From positions 1,240,001-1,304,000 of the forward strand of contig NC_080672.1 of the NCBI RefSeq assembly GCF_030247195.1: a stretch of 64,000 bases of DNA, written 5' to 3'. The stretch is from Topomyia yanbarensis (Eukaryota > Arthropoda > Insecta > Diptera > Culicidae). Made by a program: the position numbers and the translations under genes. Of this stretch, positions 22,341 to 34,067 are shown one piece after another. The notes under the pieces are model-generated. The model did no database searches. It saw only the letters and a program-made list of their open reading frames with translations, and was not told the origin of the DNA. Each line of letters opens with the position of its first letter. The first letter of the stretch is position 1.

Positions 22341-22864
22341 GGTTCTATAAAGCACACGGCACACGAAAAAGCAGAACACTAACAGGTACGTGTTCTTCTG
22401 ACTTCGTATTCGTGTTCTCGACGAGCACCCGTTCTTTTAACATTAAAGAGTACACGTTCATCGAGCACGCGGGACATTAGTCTTGGAAAAACAGGCACAC
22501 TTGCGTGATTGTACAAAGAACAGCACGCGTGTTTACTAGGAACCAAGAGCAGGTACGGTACGGCTCGCTATTTCAACTGATGTCGTTGGATCTTTGATCT
22601 TGTTGGTCAACACGACACGGTTAACGTTGCCCTAGAGGTTGACGTCTACTTCTCTGCATAGCAAATGGACTTTCTCCGTACTATCTCACGTTTAAATGTG
22701 ACCTTGGTCGCCGGGAGCATCACCTTGCAGCCATTTTTGACAATCTTAGATCTTGTTCTGAAAACGTCTTCTGGCTTTAAGGCAGACAACAAGGAGGATG
22801 ATGAGTCTTTGGTTCCACCAATACGTCAGACACCGGAAATTCCTCGGCTTCAATTTCCTCCCAT
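22341..22864. other. intergenic DNA, no gene seen
   Basis: An 83-codon frame from 22665 runs into the next transposon and shows no recognisable domain, so it is not called. Confidence 0.4.
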
Positions 22865-22872
22865 ATATGTAT

Positions 22873-23464
22873 TAGGGTGGGGCATTGTTATATGGAAAAA
22901 CGTAATAATAACCTAATCAACCGAGCACAGCACTTTTTTGGTTCCATTTGGCGTCCCAAACAACTGTGCAAAATTTGGGGTCGATTGGATTTGACCCGGC
23001 ATAGCGCATTGCGTTTGAAATTTGTATGGAAATTAGTATGGGAAAACCTACTATCTTGCATTTTCAATTTTACAGACTACAATTCTTCCTGCAGTATACC
23101 AACAATTAGTTGAAAGTGTAGTCCAGGATATGCTGAACAACTTTGCCGAAGGATGCATGGTGCTAGAATATTTCTACAACAAGTTATAGCTGTTCAAAGT
23201 TCGATAGATCGAATTAATTGCCAAAAATCATTTTTTTGCCAACACTTCTATCGAATTGCTGGTATACTGCAGGAAGAATTGTAGTCTGTAAAATTGAAAA
23301 TGAAAAAGGTAGGTTTTCCCATACTAATTTCCATACAAATTTCAAACGCAATGCGCTACGCCGGGTCAAATCCAATCGACCCAAAATTTTGCACAGTTGT
23401 TTGGGACGCCAAATAGAACCAAAAAAGTGCTGTACTGAAAAAACGATCATTTTGCCCCACCCTA
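22873..23464. mobile_element. 592-bp deletion derivative of the hAT-like foldback, 8-bp TSD
   Basis: It has the same TAGGGTGGGGCA termini and arm sequence as the 1474-bp element, but the central half is missing. Direct ATATGTAT copies flank it at 22865-22872 and 23465-23472. The arms still fold back on each other, with a junction near 23245. Confidence 0.85.
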
Positions 23465-23472
23465 ATATGTAT

Positions 23473-24680
23473 GTGTATTTTGTATAATAAGATATAAAAT
23501 GCTTCGAAATGCTTGGACTGAAGTATGTTGGCACTATGCGTGCCTAAAAACTACAAAAAATCCTTGTTCCTCTTCTACCCGTTACCCCCACGGAACCTCA
23601 TCCAAATGTGACTTCGTGAGGGAGATGGCGTTGTGCGTCCGTCGCACCGCTTACTTTTGCTCACGAGTTTTCCAAAGTTAACTCCCAGCAAACCAGCAAT
23701 CGTATATAAAAGTTTACAATAAATTACAAATAATGACAGACTAAATCAAAATTACAAATAGTGCAAGTAAAAATTATGTTTTGTTGTAAAAAGTTCACAT
23801 AAAATGCAAATATGTGATTGAAATACAATTTTGACTTGAAGTTATTTATTAGTCCACTATAACTTCAAGTCAAAATTGTACATGCGGAAATTTTGAAACA
23901 TTGTATAGAAATTAATTTGCAATTGGATTAAACTGCAAAATCGTTAAAAAAAAAAGTAGTCACCTCCTTATAGCACTTCGCAAATTCTCTGCCAGACTAG
24001 TTCAATATTTGAGCAATAAAAATGGCTTGAGTAAAGAATGTAAGTCTTAATTTGACAGGTATAGAAGGTATCATTGAAGGGCCATATTTAGGTTGGATTA
24101 TGGTATTTTTAGATTGTAATCACAAAGCGATGAAAATGATCAAATATAATCGTTGCTTGACAGTGTATAAATAGGTGAGCGGCTATGCTGAGAATACGAA
24201 GATCTCAGGTTCGAAACTGTGGAAGTAAATCGTAGCAGCTAATTTAATAATTGATGTTCCAGTAACTCCAAACTCACCCATGAAAAACATATATCTACCA
24301 GTGTGAGCGTAGCTATGTCTTATAACAGAATTATAGAAATTTCATCCTCATTTTTTATTTTCATGTTATTTTTAAAAAAAATACTCCTTGTTATCACATT
24401 AGGGACCTTAAGCTGCATAAACCTTCATGTGTGATTGTAAAGTTGATCACATATAAACAGATAAGCTAGATGATTGTATAATGCTTCTGATGAGATCAAA
24501 ATTCGTCGTAAATCACATAGTTCTACTATACCGATTTGTTGTACGTATATGGCCTCCACTTTTGTTCACATAGAAGGGATCTGTGCATTTTATACAATCA
24601 ATTTATATCGTATAAGAGTACAGTTAATCAAATTGCAACTTATTAAAGTGAATCGAAATGTTGGCTGGGCTCGGAACCTG
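23473..24680. other. intergenic DNA with one perfect hairpin
   Basis: No gene seen. 23824-23845 and 23859-23880 are perfect 22-bp inverted repeats around a 13-nt loop. 24540-24640 shows faint similarity to the right end of repeat alpha ('ggcctccacttttgtt'). Confidence 0.45.
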
Positions 24681-24689
24681 GCGCTGTTG

Positions 24690-25090
24690 AGATCTTCTGC
24701 GTAATTGAGCCATTTTACCTCGAACTCTACTCGGATATTGTCGTTTCGGGAGCCATTTGGTTTCCTGCATTGTCGCGCTCTACTCGGATAGTCCCCGGTG
24801 GGCAACTCACCTTACTCAGACTGAGAGCTCCCCGGCGGCGGAATTTCTCCTGAAATCGACACCTAGTTCCCCTGGGCTATTTAGCTCCCAGATCAATCAA
24901 GAGCTTTTCAAATATTTCCCGGCGGTGGATCTAACACTTCCAACTGAGAACTCCTCGGCGGTAGATTTCTCTCAGTACCGATACTCGTTTTCGTAGGCCA
25001 TTTAGCTCTCCGCTTCGTCACGATCTACTCGATGTACTCCCCGATCATTTCGGTTCGGAGAACCTACCTAACGGGCTAATAGTTTAGTAG
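24690..25090 (-). repeat. degenerate repeat units ('ccggcgg' core), minus orientation
   Basis: 'gccatttagctc', 'ctactcggat' and 'ccccggcggcggaatttctc' recur at intervals of roughly 130-190 bp. These are reverse complements of the units at 14740-15150 and 38990-39110. Confidence 0.45.
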
Positions 25091-25555
25091 CGACCGACTT
25101 GCTCTAATCCCCGTCGATGAATTTTGCCTACGTAACGGCGACCAGTAAGGTGTACAGGTGCGTTGATCACAGACCTATTTACAGGACATTATCCTGCTAA
25201 GTATCACCTGAAAAAAATTAACGAAAGATGACATTTTTCGATTCCGAGAGCTCGGAATATATTGTGTCATTGTGCAGCATTATTTCTTCGAAGGAAGCGA
25301 TACTTTGGAAAGTATCTTATGATGCCTCGCGCGGTATGGTATACCTGTCCCAAACGGATCCTCAGCAGCTCCCTTAATAATGTAATACCCGACTGGGACG
25401 ACCAGATGTGATCAAACAAACATCTAGCTTCCAACTACAATGGATTCGGGCGATTTGTAACGTGTAGAGAAAAGAGGGGTCGTCAGAAAAGATAACCTGA
25501 AGAGGGGTCGCAGTAACAGAATTTACCCTAACAGAACTTATTCGAACTGTCAGCT
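25091..25555. other. intergenic DNA, no gene seen
   Basis: No supportable frame or structure. Confidence 0.4.
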
Positions 25556-25559
25556 CTGG

Positions 25560-25870
25560 TCACTAGTTCATCGTTCTTTTCTCATTTTCCTCTGCAGCTC
25601 ATCTAGTATCTGCACGACTATTGTGCTGACGATATTCCACGCCCTTTCTTCTTCGCACATCTCAAGTACAACATTCTCTGCGTTTAGTTTGCAACTCGCT
25701 TTGCACGCCCTCGAATGTAAGACAGTACAAGAAAACCACGAGCTCCTGAAGTAGCCGTGACCTGATAGGGACTGCGTTAGATAAAAGTCTTTCTCTCTGT
25801 GCTTTCGGTTCTCCCACAAAGACAAATTTGGGAATAGCCGAAGGCCCATCTATCGTTCTCCGCATTATCC
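25560..25870 (-). pseudogene. R1-clade ORF2 C-terminal remnant
   Basis: On the minus strand: RLFPNLSLWENRKH, then DFYLTQSLSGHGYFRS, then, past a gap, ENVVLEMCEEERAWNIVS and a basic C-terminus. 'FYLTQ-LSGHG-FR' with a following cysteine/histidine block is characteristic of the tail of R1-clade ORF2 proteins. The Cys/His finger is incomplete and upstream RT sequence is missing. Confidence 0.6.
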
Positions 25871-26150
25871 CATTATCCGGAAAGGATCATCCCGGCAATG
25901 ACACATACTATCTTCCTGTCGAATATATTCAAGTATTCAGCAGATTAAAATATTTCAGCGGGGGATTTAATCGCGATCCTCACACCTACCCCCACTAATA
26001 GACCAGTGATCTCCACAACCTAGTTTCATTTACGTTCCACAGTAAGTTGAAATATTAACGAACAAGTAATTCCACAATGTAATGACCTAAAGTTCACAAT
26101 ATTAATACAATTCCTCATAAATTAGACTAAATCAAAAATCCATTCATGCG
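25871..26150. other. intergenic DNA, no gene seen
   Basis: Nothing supportable between the R1 remnant and the polyadenylation site of SPH-3. Confidence 0.4.
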
Positions 26151-26171
26151 CGTTGGAACGAAAGACAAATC

Positions 26172-26177
26172 TTTATT
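26172..26177 (-). terminator. polyadenylation signal of SPH-3
   Basis: AATAAA on minus, 30 bp past the stop codon. Confidence 0.6.
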
Positions 26178-26206
26178 CACAGCCAAACAACCTGTGCGTA
26201 CTACCA

Positions 26207-27202
26207 TCAAAATTCGAAATCATCCAGAATGGTGATATTCGTGTTCGACTGAATCCACAGCAGATGACTCGTTATCCTGGTAAACACCGCCGGCCACCCA
26301 GAATTGCAACCCAATATCGAAACGTACGAAAAAGTGCCAACCAAAGTGCTGTTCCCATCAGGATCTGCTACTGTCAGGGGACCACCCTGATCACCCAAGC
26401 ACGGCGAACCATTTATGGCTTCAACGCAGATCTGCGCATCTGTAATGGCTCCCGGGAATCGCAGCGAACAGGCAGTGTTGGAAATAACCGGAAGACCAAC
26501 CCGTCGCAGATCGTTTAGTGGCAGAAGTTCCGGTGCGTTTTGCCATAGGGCACCCCAACCGGAAACGGTGGCTAACTGTCCGTTGAAGGTGGACTGCATC
26601 TGACGCCAGTTTGGCAATCGAACGGGACTGATGGTAGCTGGAATAAAATTAAATTCATTAGAATTTTTGCTTAGATAGCACTACCGTATTACTTACGTCC
26701 AAATTGGACATCGCGAAATAATTCCAGCAGAGCAATGTCGTTCTGGTTAGACTGAGGATCGTAACCGATGTGCATTATTAAAGTGGTCGCCGGAATAATA
26801 TCAGCAACATCCGTCATGTTGGAGGCTCCCAGAAGTGCTGTTATTGGTGATGAAATGCTAAAAGCCATATTAGATCAATTAGTGATAAGAAACGATAAAC
26901 ACTTACATCACAAAGCAGTTCGCCACCGTAAGGACAAAGTTCGAAGATATCAGTGATCCGCCACACCATCGTGTTCCGGTGGGACCCTGTGATAGGATTC
27001 CCACTGCATAGGGAACGTCTCCGGGTGCAGCGATCTCTCCGCCAGAAACTCGACCACTTGGAACATCTCGAAGATCAAAGTCAGGCAGTTCCTTTGCTAT
27101 CGGTAGTTCGAAAATTCGAGCATTCTCAGTTAAAACAGCGGGGTTAGCACAGACTACTGTCAACAATACTGCACACATTAACACTAGTTGTTTCTTATCC
27201 AT
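26207..27202 (-). CDS. S1 serine protease homologue SPH-3, catalytically dead (H57N, S195Q)
   Basis: Exons 27202-26907, 26857-26697 and 26637-26207 on minus join by GT-AG introns (both donors GTAAGT) into 295 aa. The start is at MDKKQLVLMCAVLLTVVCA, a signal peptide. The ATG 33 nt further upstream would spoil it. The propeptide ends at R|VSGG. His57 is Asn95 (LTVANCF), Asp102 is kept (Asp139, QNDIALL), and Ser195 is Gln236 (LGDQGGP). The first intron sits at the same place as in SPH-1 and SPH-2 (just after the Cys that follows the His57 position). The second intron differs and splits the region before GWG. A TATA-like CATAAAA lies on minus near 27248-27254. Probably secreted and non-proteolytic. 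Confidence 0.85.
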
Positions 27203-27451
27203 GGTCAAGCCGTTATCAGAATCAGATCGAGCCACCGTCCAATTGGGTTTTATGGGATGGTACTAAATGTTAATCACAATTGTGGGATGAATTTATACTT
27301 TTTGCTAGCAATTAGCTGCTCGTCCACTGATTACGACGGCAAATTCGATAATTGCGAAATAAAAGAGATTAGATATTTTTTCGAAATGGGGAATCGGTTA
27401 GATAATTTTTCTATAGAGAAACAAAAGCAGTGTAGTCATGGAAAATCAGTG

Positions 27452-27457
27452 TTTATT
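27452..27457 (-). terminator. polyadenylation signal of protease at 27495-28557
   Basis: AATAAA on minus, 38 bp past the stop codon. Confidence 0.6.
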
Positions 27458-27494
27458 TGGTAGAAATCTCTATTATAAAATCTACTGCATAAGC

Positions 27495-28557
27495 TCAGCT
27501 TTCTATTACAATGTCGGTGATATGCGATATCCAATCTAGGTAGTAGCCAATGCGAGTGTAAACAGCAGGGGAACCCCTTTCGCAGCCGTTGGTGGATCCG
27601 TAAGACACAATACCGATCTGAAATGAGTCATAAGCGTTTATCGAGGCACAGATAACAGTTTTTGAATAAAACGCATACCAGTGTTGCCATATTATTTAAA
27701 TTTGCTGTAAGCGGGCCTCCTGAATCTCCCTGACAAGCATTTCGTCCATTATCTCCAGAGACACAGACGTGGAAGTCTCGTATCAGATTCTCAAACACCT
27801 TTTCACAGACACCATTCGAAATAACCGGATTACTAACGAACCGCAATTCCAGTTTCAAACTATCGGAGATATCAGCAAACTCATCTCCACTTAAGGCACC
27901 CCAGCCAGAAACGGTCGCATCAACACTCGCTAGATCCAGCTTAGCTTCCTGTCGGGATGGAAGCCTGATCGGTTGGATCTTATCTAAAACCGAATTATAA
28001 TTTTTAACTGAAGTTCATTTCCCCTGGAACACCACCTGGAGCTCACCTGAAAACGTCAGCGCCTTCGTTAATCGCAAAATAGCGATATCGTTGAACACAT
28101 TGACCGCGTCGTAATTCGGATGGGCTAGCATATCGTGGAAGGTAACGTCAATTTCCACCGCCTGCTCATCGCTTGGAATGCTGATGATGTTTGTCCCCAC
28201 AACTACCGTGGCATCTAGAGCTCCACCCAAACAGTGGGCTGCCGTGAGGACGAAAGTAGCCGAAACAATTGACCCTCCGCAAAGAGTTCCCGAACCGTCA
28301 GGAAAGTTGATTAGAATCGCTGCCTGATATGGGAACTGCTGCTTGTTGGCAATTGATCCACCGGCTATTTTCGAACCTCCACCTGGACCACCTTCGTTCA
28401 CTCTGGCACGATAATCCACATTTGGTAATCGAATCCAAAACGTGGGTAAAGTTATTATTTGAGAGAAATCACTTGATCGCGACGCCGACGGTTTACAATT
28501 GCTTTGCCCCGGGACCAGGCAAGCAATCATAAGCAAAGTTGTGAAATATTTTAACAT
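27495..28557 (-). CDS. chymotrypsin-like secreted serine protease, active triad
   Basis: Exons 28557-28047, 27983-27679 and 27617-27495 on minus splice (GTGAGC and GTATGC donors, AG acceptors, consistent phases) into 312 aa. The start MLKYFTTLLMIACLVPGQS is a signal peptide. A long Ser- and Gly-rich propeptide ends at K|IAGG near residue 63. The triad is complete: His108 (TAAHC), Asp157 (FNDIAIL) and Ser258 (QGDSGGP). The residue at position 189 is Asn, so the pocket is not trypsin-like. It lies head to tail with SPH-3 on the same strand, but its introns do not coincide with those of the inactive genes. It is the only minus-strand S1 gene here that should cleave peptides. Confidence 0.87.
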
Positions 28558-28559
28558 GA

Positions 28560-30410
28560 TGTGATAGGAATTGTGCGTTTTCTTTCCGGGCCGGTAGAAT
28601 AGAGACTCTGACTCTAGATTCTGATAGCGCCTGTCTTTTATTGACTTGTATCGGACTTGTATCACCGGAACAACCGCTTGTGGACATGTCAGATTGAAAT
28701 GTATCGATAAAAAAATTTCTCATCAGCGTGATTCCCACCCGCTGTTGTGGTGTGAAATGGATAGTGATCGAAATCATATAGAAGACGGTCATCTTTGTCC
28801 TTTCAATAATGGGTTTTATCAATATTATCAAGTATCAAGTGATTTTTTGAACTCAAATCAAATCTATTAGGAGACACGTGTTTAATATGCAAACAACCCC
28901 CTACATCCATAAGTTTAGATTGATTTATATTGAAATAGGTGAACCAACCTAAGGCTCAGAAACCTGTATAATTGAGCCAAGTATGAGTGTGAAATATTTT
29001 CGGAATACAATAATTCAACTATCAACAATAGGGTGGCTGAACCAGTTGTGACTCGTAATAACAAAAGAGATTGGGCCTTTATTTTAATTTTAATTTTAGA
29101 AAAACATAAGAATTCATAACTAGAACACTGAGCTAATATATTCGTAAATGTGCTACAAATGGGTTTCGCATAGAAATCTTCCGTAAAATAGACAAACGTT
29201 GCAAAAACCACGAAACGACTTTCGTAGGCTTTTTACGAATCTATCTGTTTCATTATTCAAACGAATTGTTTGATGAAATATACGAAAGTCTTTCTAATAT
29301 TTACGAGTATCTTTGTGAACAATCTGATTATCATATGATATCCATAACTAGTATACGATTCTAGAACACCATAAACGATGAACTCTGATTCGTCGGTAAA
29401 GAAGATCAAATTATAAAAAACAGTAGTTGGGTCGGGGAACATGGGGAGACTTGACCAAGCGCGAGATTCCACAATTATCAATAACGTGTTCTATTCAGAT
29501 CCTAATTTTTTTCAAAATTTTTTTTTTATTTGTTTCGATCTCATCATGTAATTTTAATAAAGGTTTGGAGTGAAAAATCCTTTTCCCATAGAAAATGTGC
29601 CATAATTCATGAATTTTCGTTAAATAATGTAATTTTTTATCAAACTTTCTATGGACATATCTACTAGAGTAATTAATTTTTTTTATAGTAATCATCCTTG
29701 TTAACCCTCTAGTGCCCAATATTTTTTGACTTGAAAAAACTTTTGGAGGTGGGCTTCGTGATGAGAAAAACGAAAATAATGTTGATATTTCTTTTAAGTA
29801 ATGGATTCTTCATTAAAGCCTTAAAATAAGAAGGCCGCCTAGAGGCGGTTTTGGGCCCCTGGGCGAATAAAAAACCCAACCTTTTTTTCTTCTATTTACT
29901 TCAAAATAAGCGAATACAGATGGTTGCTTACATTTTGGACTCCATCAGAACGCAAATTATCTAATCTTTAGTGTTTTTGTTGTTTAATTCTTGATTTCTA
30001 ATTTATAGCAGGGTAGTCCAGGGTCTGCTGCCGATGGTTTCATTTATCATGTTTTATCTTCTTAATTTAAGAAGATCGTGTAAAAAATATTGCGTTGCTT
30101 AAAAGAGCAGACTGTTGGCTACATCACAAAATTTTGAACATGTGACGCGGAAATCTCGCCAATTTTCGACTATACGCACAATGATGCCACCTGGCCACAT
30201 TTGATGATAAAGTATGGATCGCGTGAGATGTGTTTTCAATAAAACTGCAAATTAATAGATACTAGTTATTATTTTTCAGCCTCAATGTTTCAGCATTTTA
30301 AATTCGGTGCACACTTTGTATTCAAAAGCGAATTTTCGAAACTCTTCAGGTGAAATTCCGAAGTAAACAAACCAACAAAAATTTGTTTGTGGTTACATAT
30401 ATTACATATA
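28560..30410. other. AT-rich intergenic DNA, no gene seen
   Basis: Contains a short palindrome 'ccgcctagaggcgg' at 29835-29848 and a tract beginning 'taaccctctagtgcccaa' (29702), reminiscent of mosquito transposon ends. A partner 'ggtgcccaacttcggctcta' lies near 31285. I could not define an element. Confidence 0.4.
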
Positions 30411-30412
30411 TC

Positions 30413-30566
30413 GGGGGGTGGGCGTAGCGTAGTTGGCTTGTACGCAGCGTACCTGGGTTCGAGTCCCGACCCCGCACATAGGGTTAGAAATTTTTCATAA
30501 GAGATTTTTCTAGCCCGAAGAGGCGAATGACCTTCAGGTTAAAACCTCTATAATCGAAATAAAAAA
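30413..30566 (+). mobile_element. tRNA-derived SINE, copy 1
   Basis: Pol III box A (TAGCGTAGTTGG, 30425-30436) and box B (GGTTCGAGTCC, 30456-30466) are both perfect to consensus. They are followed by the tRNA-unrelated tail 'gaggcgaatgacctt...ttaaaacctctataatcga'. It resembles the mosquito Feilai-type SINE from memory. A 13-nt deletion compared with the copy at 41285 leaves only 19 nt between the boxes, so this copy may not be transcribed efficiently. Confidence 0.75.
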
Positions 30567-31410
30567 TTATATAACATATACGGCCATGGAAAGTTCTTTT
30601 CGCGCGCTATCGAAAAATCTAGTCATTCGTGGAATAGCTTTAAACTCGACCTAAATAACAAAAATGCCGAAATTTAAAAACTTCACCCAGGATAATGAGC
30701 CCATTTTTGCCCTAACCATGTGAAGCCATCGGTTAGAGCGGCGTTAGCCATCTTTGTTCAACGCGTTGGTTCAAATGGCAAGGCAATTTTTGTTATCATA
30801 ATGGTTTCTATAAAGAAAGCAAAAATATTGGTGTCAACCCTAATAAACATTATATGATTTAAGAGCCTAACGACGTGTTCAGGGTATCATCCAAACGATA
30901 TGTGTAATGGTTTAAAATTCGTGAATAATTTTTGTTTATTAGAGAATTCATACGCATTGCATCAATGGTATCCCGAGTAATTAATGAAATGGTGAGGCAC
31001 ACAAATCTAATATGCTTGAAAACTCAATATCGCTTACAACATATTGGAGAATTGAAGTGCAGAACTAGAGACAGCCCCATATGTCTAATACAAAAGGAGA
31101 AAAAAAGATTCCGCCAACTAGCCCCAAAGCCCCCTAAATATCAATAAATGATAAGGACATCCATATTTTAACATTTACCCATTTTTAGAATTTTTAAAAC
31201 ATACTTTTTTCAGCTAAAATTGCGCATAATGCTAGTGTCGGTACGATAAGTAATCACTAAAGACTGAAATTTGTTTTCGCTCAGGTGCCCAACTTCGGCT
31301 CTAGGCGGGCAAAATATTTTACCAAAGAACCCCAATCTTCCGAATTATTCCACTAAAGCAATTCACATCTACAGTGAAATGCTAGTAACAGGCTACTCAA
31401 AAATATTTTT
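30567..31410. other. intergenic DNA, no gene seen
   Basis: Nothing coding or structured that I can support. Confidence 0.4.
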
Positions 31411-31414
31411 GACG

Positions 31415-32180
31415 TAGAAATACATCTTTATTTTCGATATAAGGGTGCACTTTGCAAATTCTACAAAAATGGTATGTAACGAAAAGTAATCCAATTTTAA
31501 ACGCACATAATTCATCCATCTCACGATAAATTTTCAAATTTTTTTGCGCATGTCGCCCCGAAATACTTCTAAGAATTGATTCCATATAATATCTGACCTA
31601 GCGATTTTTGATATCATGGCATTGAAAATATAAAGAATGTACAACCTAGTCGAAATATCGCGCATATACACGACAGATTTGTGTACCTAGCGCGCTACGC
31701 TTCTATGAATGACGTCATCATCGACTATTTAAAGTACGGATTTGGCCGGACAAGTTCAGTTGCCTGTTGAACGGAAGGCGGAGCAGATCACTGCGCTGTG
31801 TGTTTTCACAGCCAGTGTAGCTGAGTTAAAAGTTCGTTACACTGGCTGTGGAGGTACTGTCCAACACACGACTGAGCTTGTCCGTTTAAATACTATGCTT
31901 CATTTGTGTTGTGCTCGTTTCCAGCACACTGTTATGTATAATTATTCGTACACAAAATAGTTTGTACATGCGAGCTCCATTCGCAAACACGGTTAACATA
32001 GTGTCGTGGTCTTAGTTATCTCTTTCGCTCTACCCATCATCGTCAGCGTTGATACATTTTGGTTTGTGCGCTTGGGTTCAATGTTTGAGGCGAATGTGTA
32101 GGTAGGTAGATCTAATTTGTTACTAAATTGCACAACGAAAGTTTATTATTTACGTTTGATCAATTCATTGATTCATTTCC
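31415..32180 (+). repeat. dispersed LTR-like repeat gamma, copy 2
   Basis: Homologous to 8620-9830. The TATA-like TATTTAAAG (near 31727) and initiator TCAGTT (31757-31762) are preserved, and a CRE-like TGACGTCA lies at 31711-31718. Downstream of the predicted start are nested inverted repeats (31748-31775 with 31858-31885; 31808-31820 with 31839-31851). Confidence 0.45.
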
Positions 32181-32239
32181 ACTTCACGCGATTCATTTCC
32201 GCTCAGCCTATAGTATTTTGATTCTACTAATAGGTAGGG

Positions 32240-32605
32240 GTGACCGGGGCTGGTTGGCCGAGTGCCTTTTATGAAAAAGCTATTATGCGCAGTAGCGACA
32301 TATATAGTGATTTTGGAGGGGTATTAGCAGGTTTCAGAGTCTCTGGCGTGCGCCGCTTCAATCCTGAAATTTTTCCTCCTGAGGAGTTTCTGGCAGGATT
32401 TGTCACAGATCGACCCAACCCCGAACAAAACTCGTCCATTAGCATAGAATCTGCTGCAGGTGTAAGCCTCTCTGAAGACGTCAGACCTCTTCCCAAGGCG
32501 AGTGAACGATCTGATTCGAAGAAGTTGCAAGGTCGTAAACGCCGATCGTCTCAAATTTTGACCGATTCCCCCTATAAAAGCATTATCGGAGGAGCAGAAA
32601 AATGA
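32240..32605 (+). pseudogene. pogo/Tigger-like DDE transposase C-terminal remnant
   Basis: The frame reads DFGGVLAGFRVSGVRRFNPEIFPPEEFLAGFVTDRP in its first half and PLPKASERSDSKKLQGRKR with a following S-ILTDSPYK in its second. A 'GFR--G--PFNP--IP/FP' block followed by TDRP and K(x)GRKR...ILT-(S/T)P is the C-terminal tail of pogo/jerky-type DDE transposases. The DDE core is absent. The fragment has no stop for 121 codons, so it may be young. Confidence 0.55.
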
Positions 32606-34067
32606 AATCAAACTGTTCTTCTCATTCAAGCGAATATGCCAGTCCAGTTAACCAGATGCCGTATAAGGATGACCAATAAAAATCGTGTAAGCATACAGTT
32701 TTTATCGGGATCGTATAATGGCACACCGTATATTTACCCATTATACAAAATTTATCTTAACTAGTGCGTTGTGAAGACTCCATTACGATTCTTGTATATG
32801 AGTGCAAACTAAGTCATATAGTGTATAAAAAGGATCGTTATTGGTGCAATAGTATGACACAATTACGACTACACAAATGTGTCTCGGTAATAGCCAAATT
32901 AATCCAAGTAGTATACGCCAAGAATCGTAAAGCAAAGGGTGGTGGGGTTAATTTCAAATGAAATGCTGGCTTGTTACAGATTTGAATTCAATCCCCAAAA
33001 TAAAATATCAGTTCTGTTGAGTTTCCAAAAAAAATTAATCGATACTTTGTAAAAACGGGAGGCTCAGTTGTATGTTAATATTACCTTCAATTTGTTCCCA
33101 TGTCAGCATGGTTACATCGTGTTATAAATAGGAAATTAGAGCTATGAAAATATGGACTAGACTTTTAGGTAACAGTTAAAATTATGAGTTTTCTGTATGT
33201 TGTTCACAAACAACTTAAGTTACTTTCAAGATCGGAGCAGGTACTTATGCTAACAGACCAAAAATATAAAAGCGTGGATAGTATTCACATAACTAGAAAC
33301 ATGTTGAAGCTAAAATAAAATTTGAAAAGGTTAATATGATTGATTCAGACTTTTTTTTTTTGGTTATTTCAATGATTTGATAAATTTTGCAAACAATTTG
33401 ACTAAGTATCTATTGACGAAAAAATCTATTAAAAAATAAAAAAAAACATACCAATGAAGTTTTCTTTTCGCGAACTTGTAGATATGTTTCGTAGGAGCGA
33501 AGCAAAACTTTATAATTTATTTATATAATCACAATTTATTTGAAAAATATGGTGTAAGCATCTCCTCGATGTTTTTAGCGATGATTTATAGCTTCTTTAC
33601 TATAATAGAGCAAATGATCGAAAAACCTCAAAAGAAAATTATACAAATTTGACATTAATTAGATTATTATGTGTACATTTTCTTTTTTTTTTCTTTTTTT
33701 TTTGGTTCAGTGTATTTTCACCGATTAGTTGTTTGTGTTGATCGCTCCAGTTATTTTTTTAATATTTGACGTGATTTGTGCCGTTTAATCGTCGTTTATC
33801 GTATCAGTCGATCTTAAATTTTGTTTGCGCCCTTGGTATTGTGAAGTTTTAAAGTGTTTTCTACAAATTTTGTTTTGTGTCGTGAAAAAGTCCAGTGAAA
33901 ATCGAGATTGTTTACATCACCGGACCTGTGTGTAATTACCCACAAAAAATTCACGCGCTCATTTCGCCATCTGCACGCGAGTAGAGGAAAGTATTTCCCA
34001 CCATAACTTGGCGCACAGTGAGACGAAAACGAAAAGTCGGATCTAGGGCGGGTAGAAAATCGGCATT

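Noticed and set aside
22665..22916. 83-codon frame starting MDFLRTISRL
   Set aside because: It runs into the inserted 592-bp transposon, and no family is recognised.
19683..23534. Repeated similar short peptides (HFFGSIWGPKQLCKIWGRL type) on both strands
   Set aside because: They arise because the same foldback arm occurs four times; frames break at arm ends and the DNA, not the peptide, is what is conserved.
30413..30490. Genuine tRNA gene
   Set aside because: The boxes are tRNA-like, but the shared tail, multiple copies and lack of a cloverleaf show a SINE.
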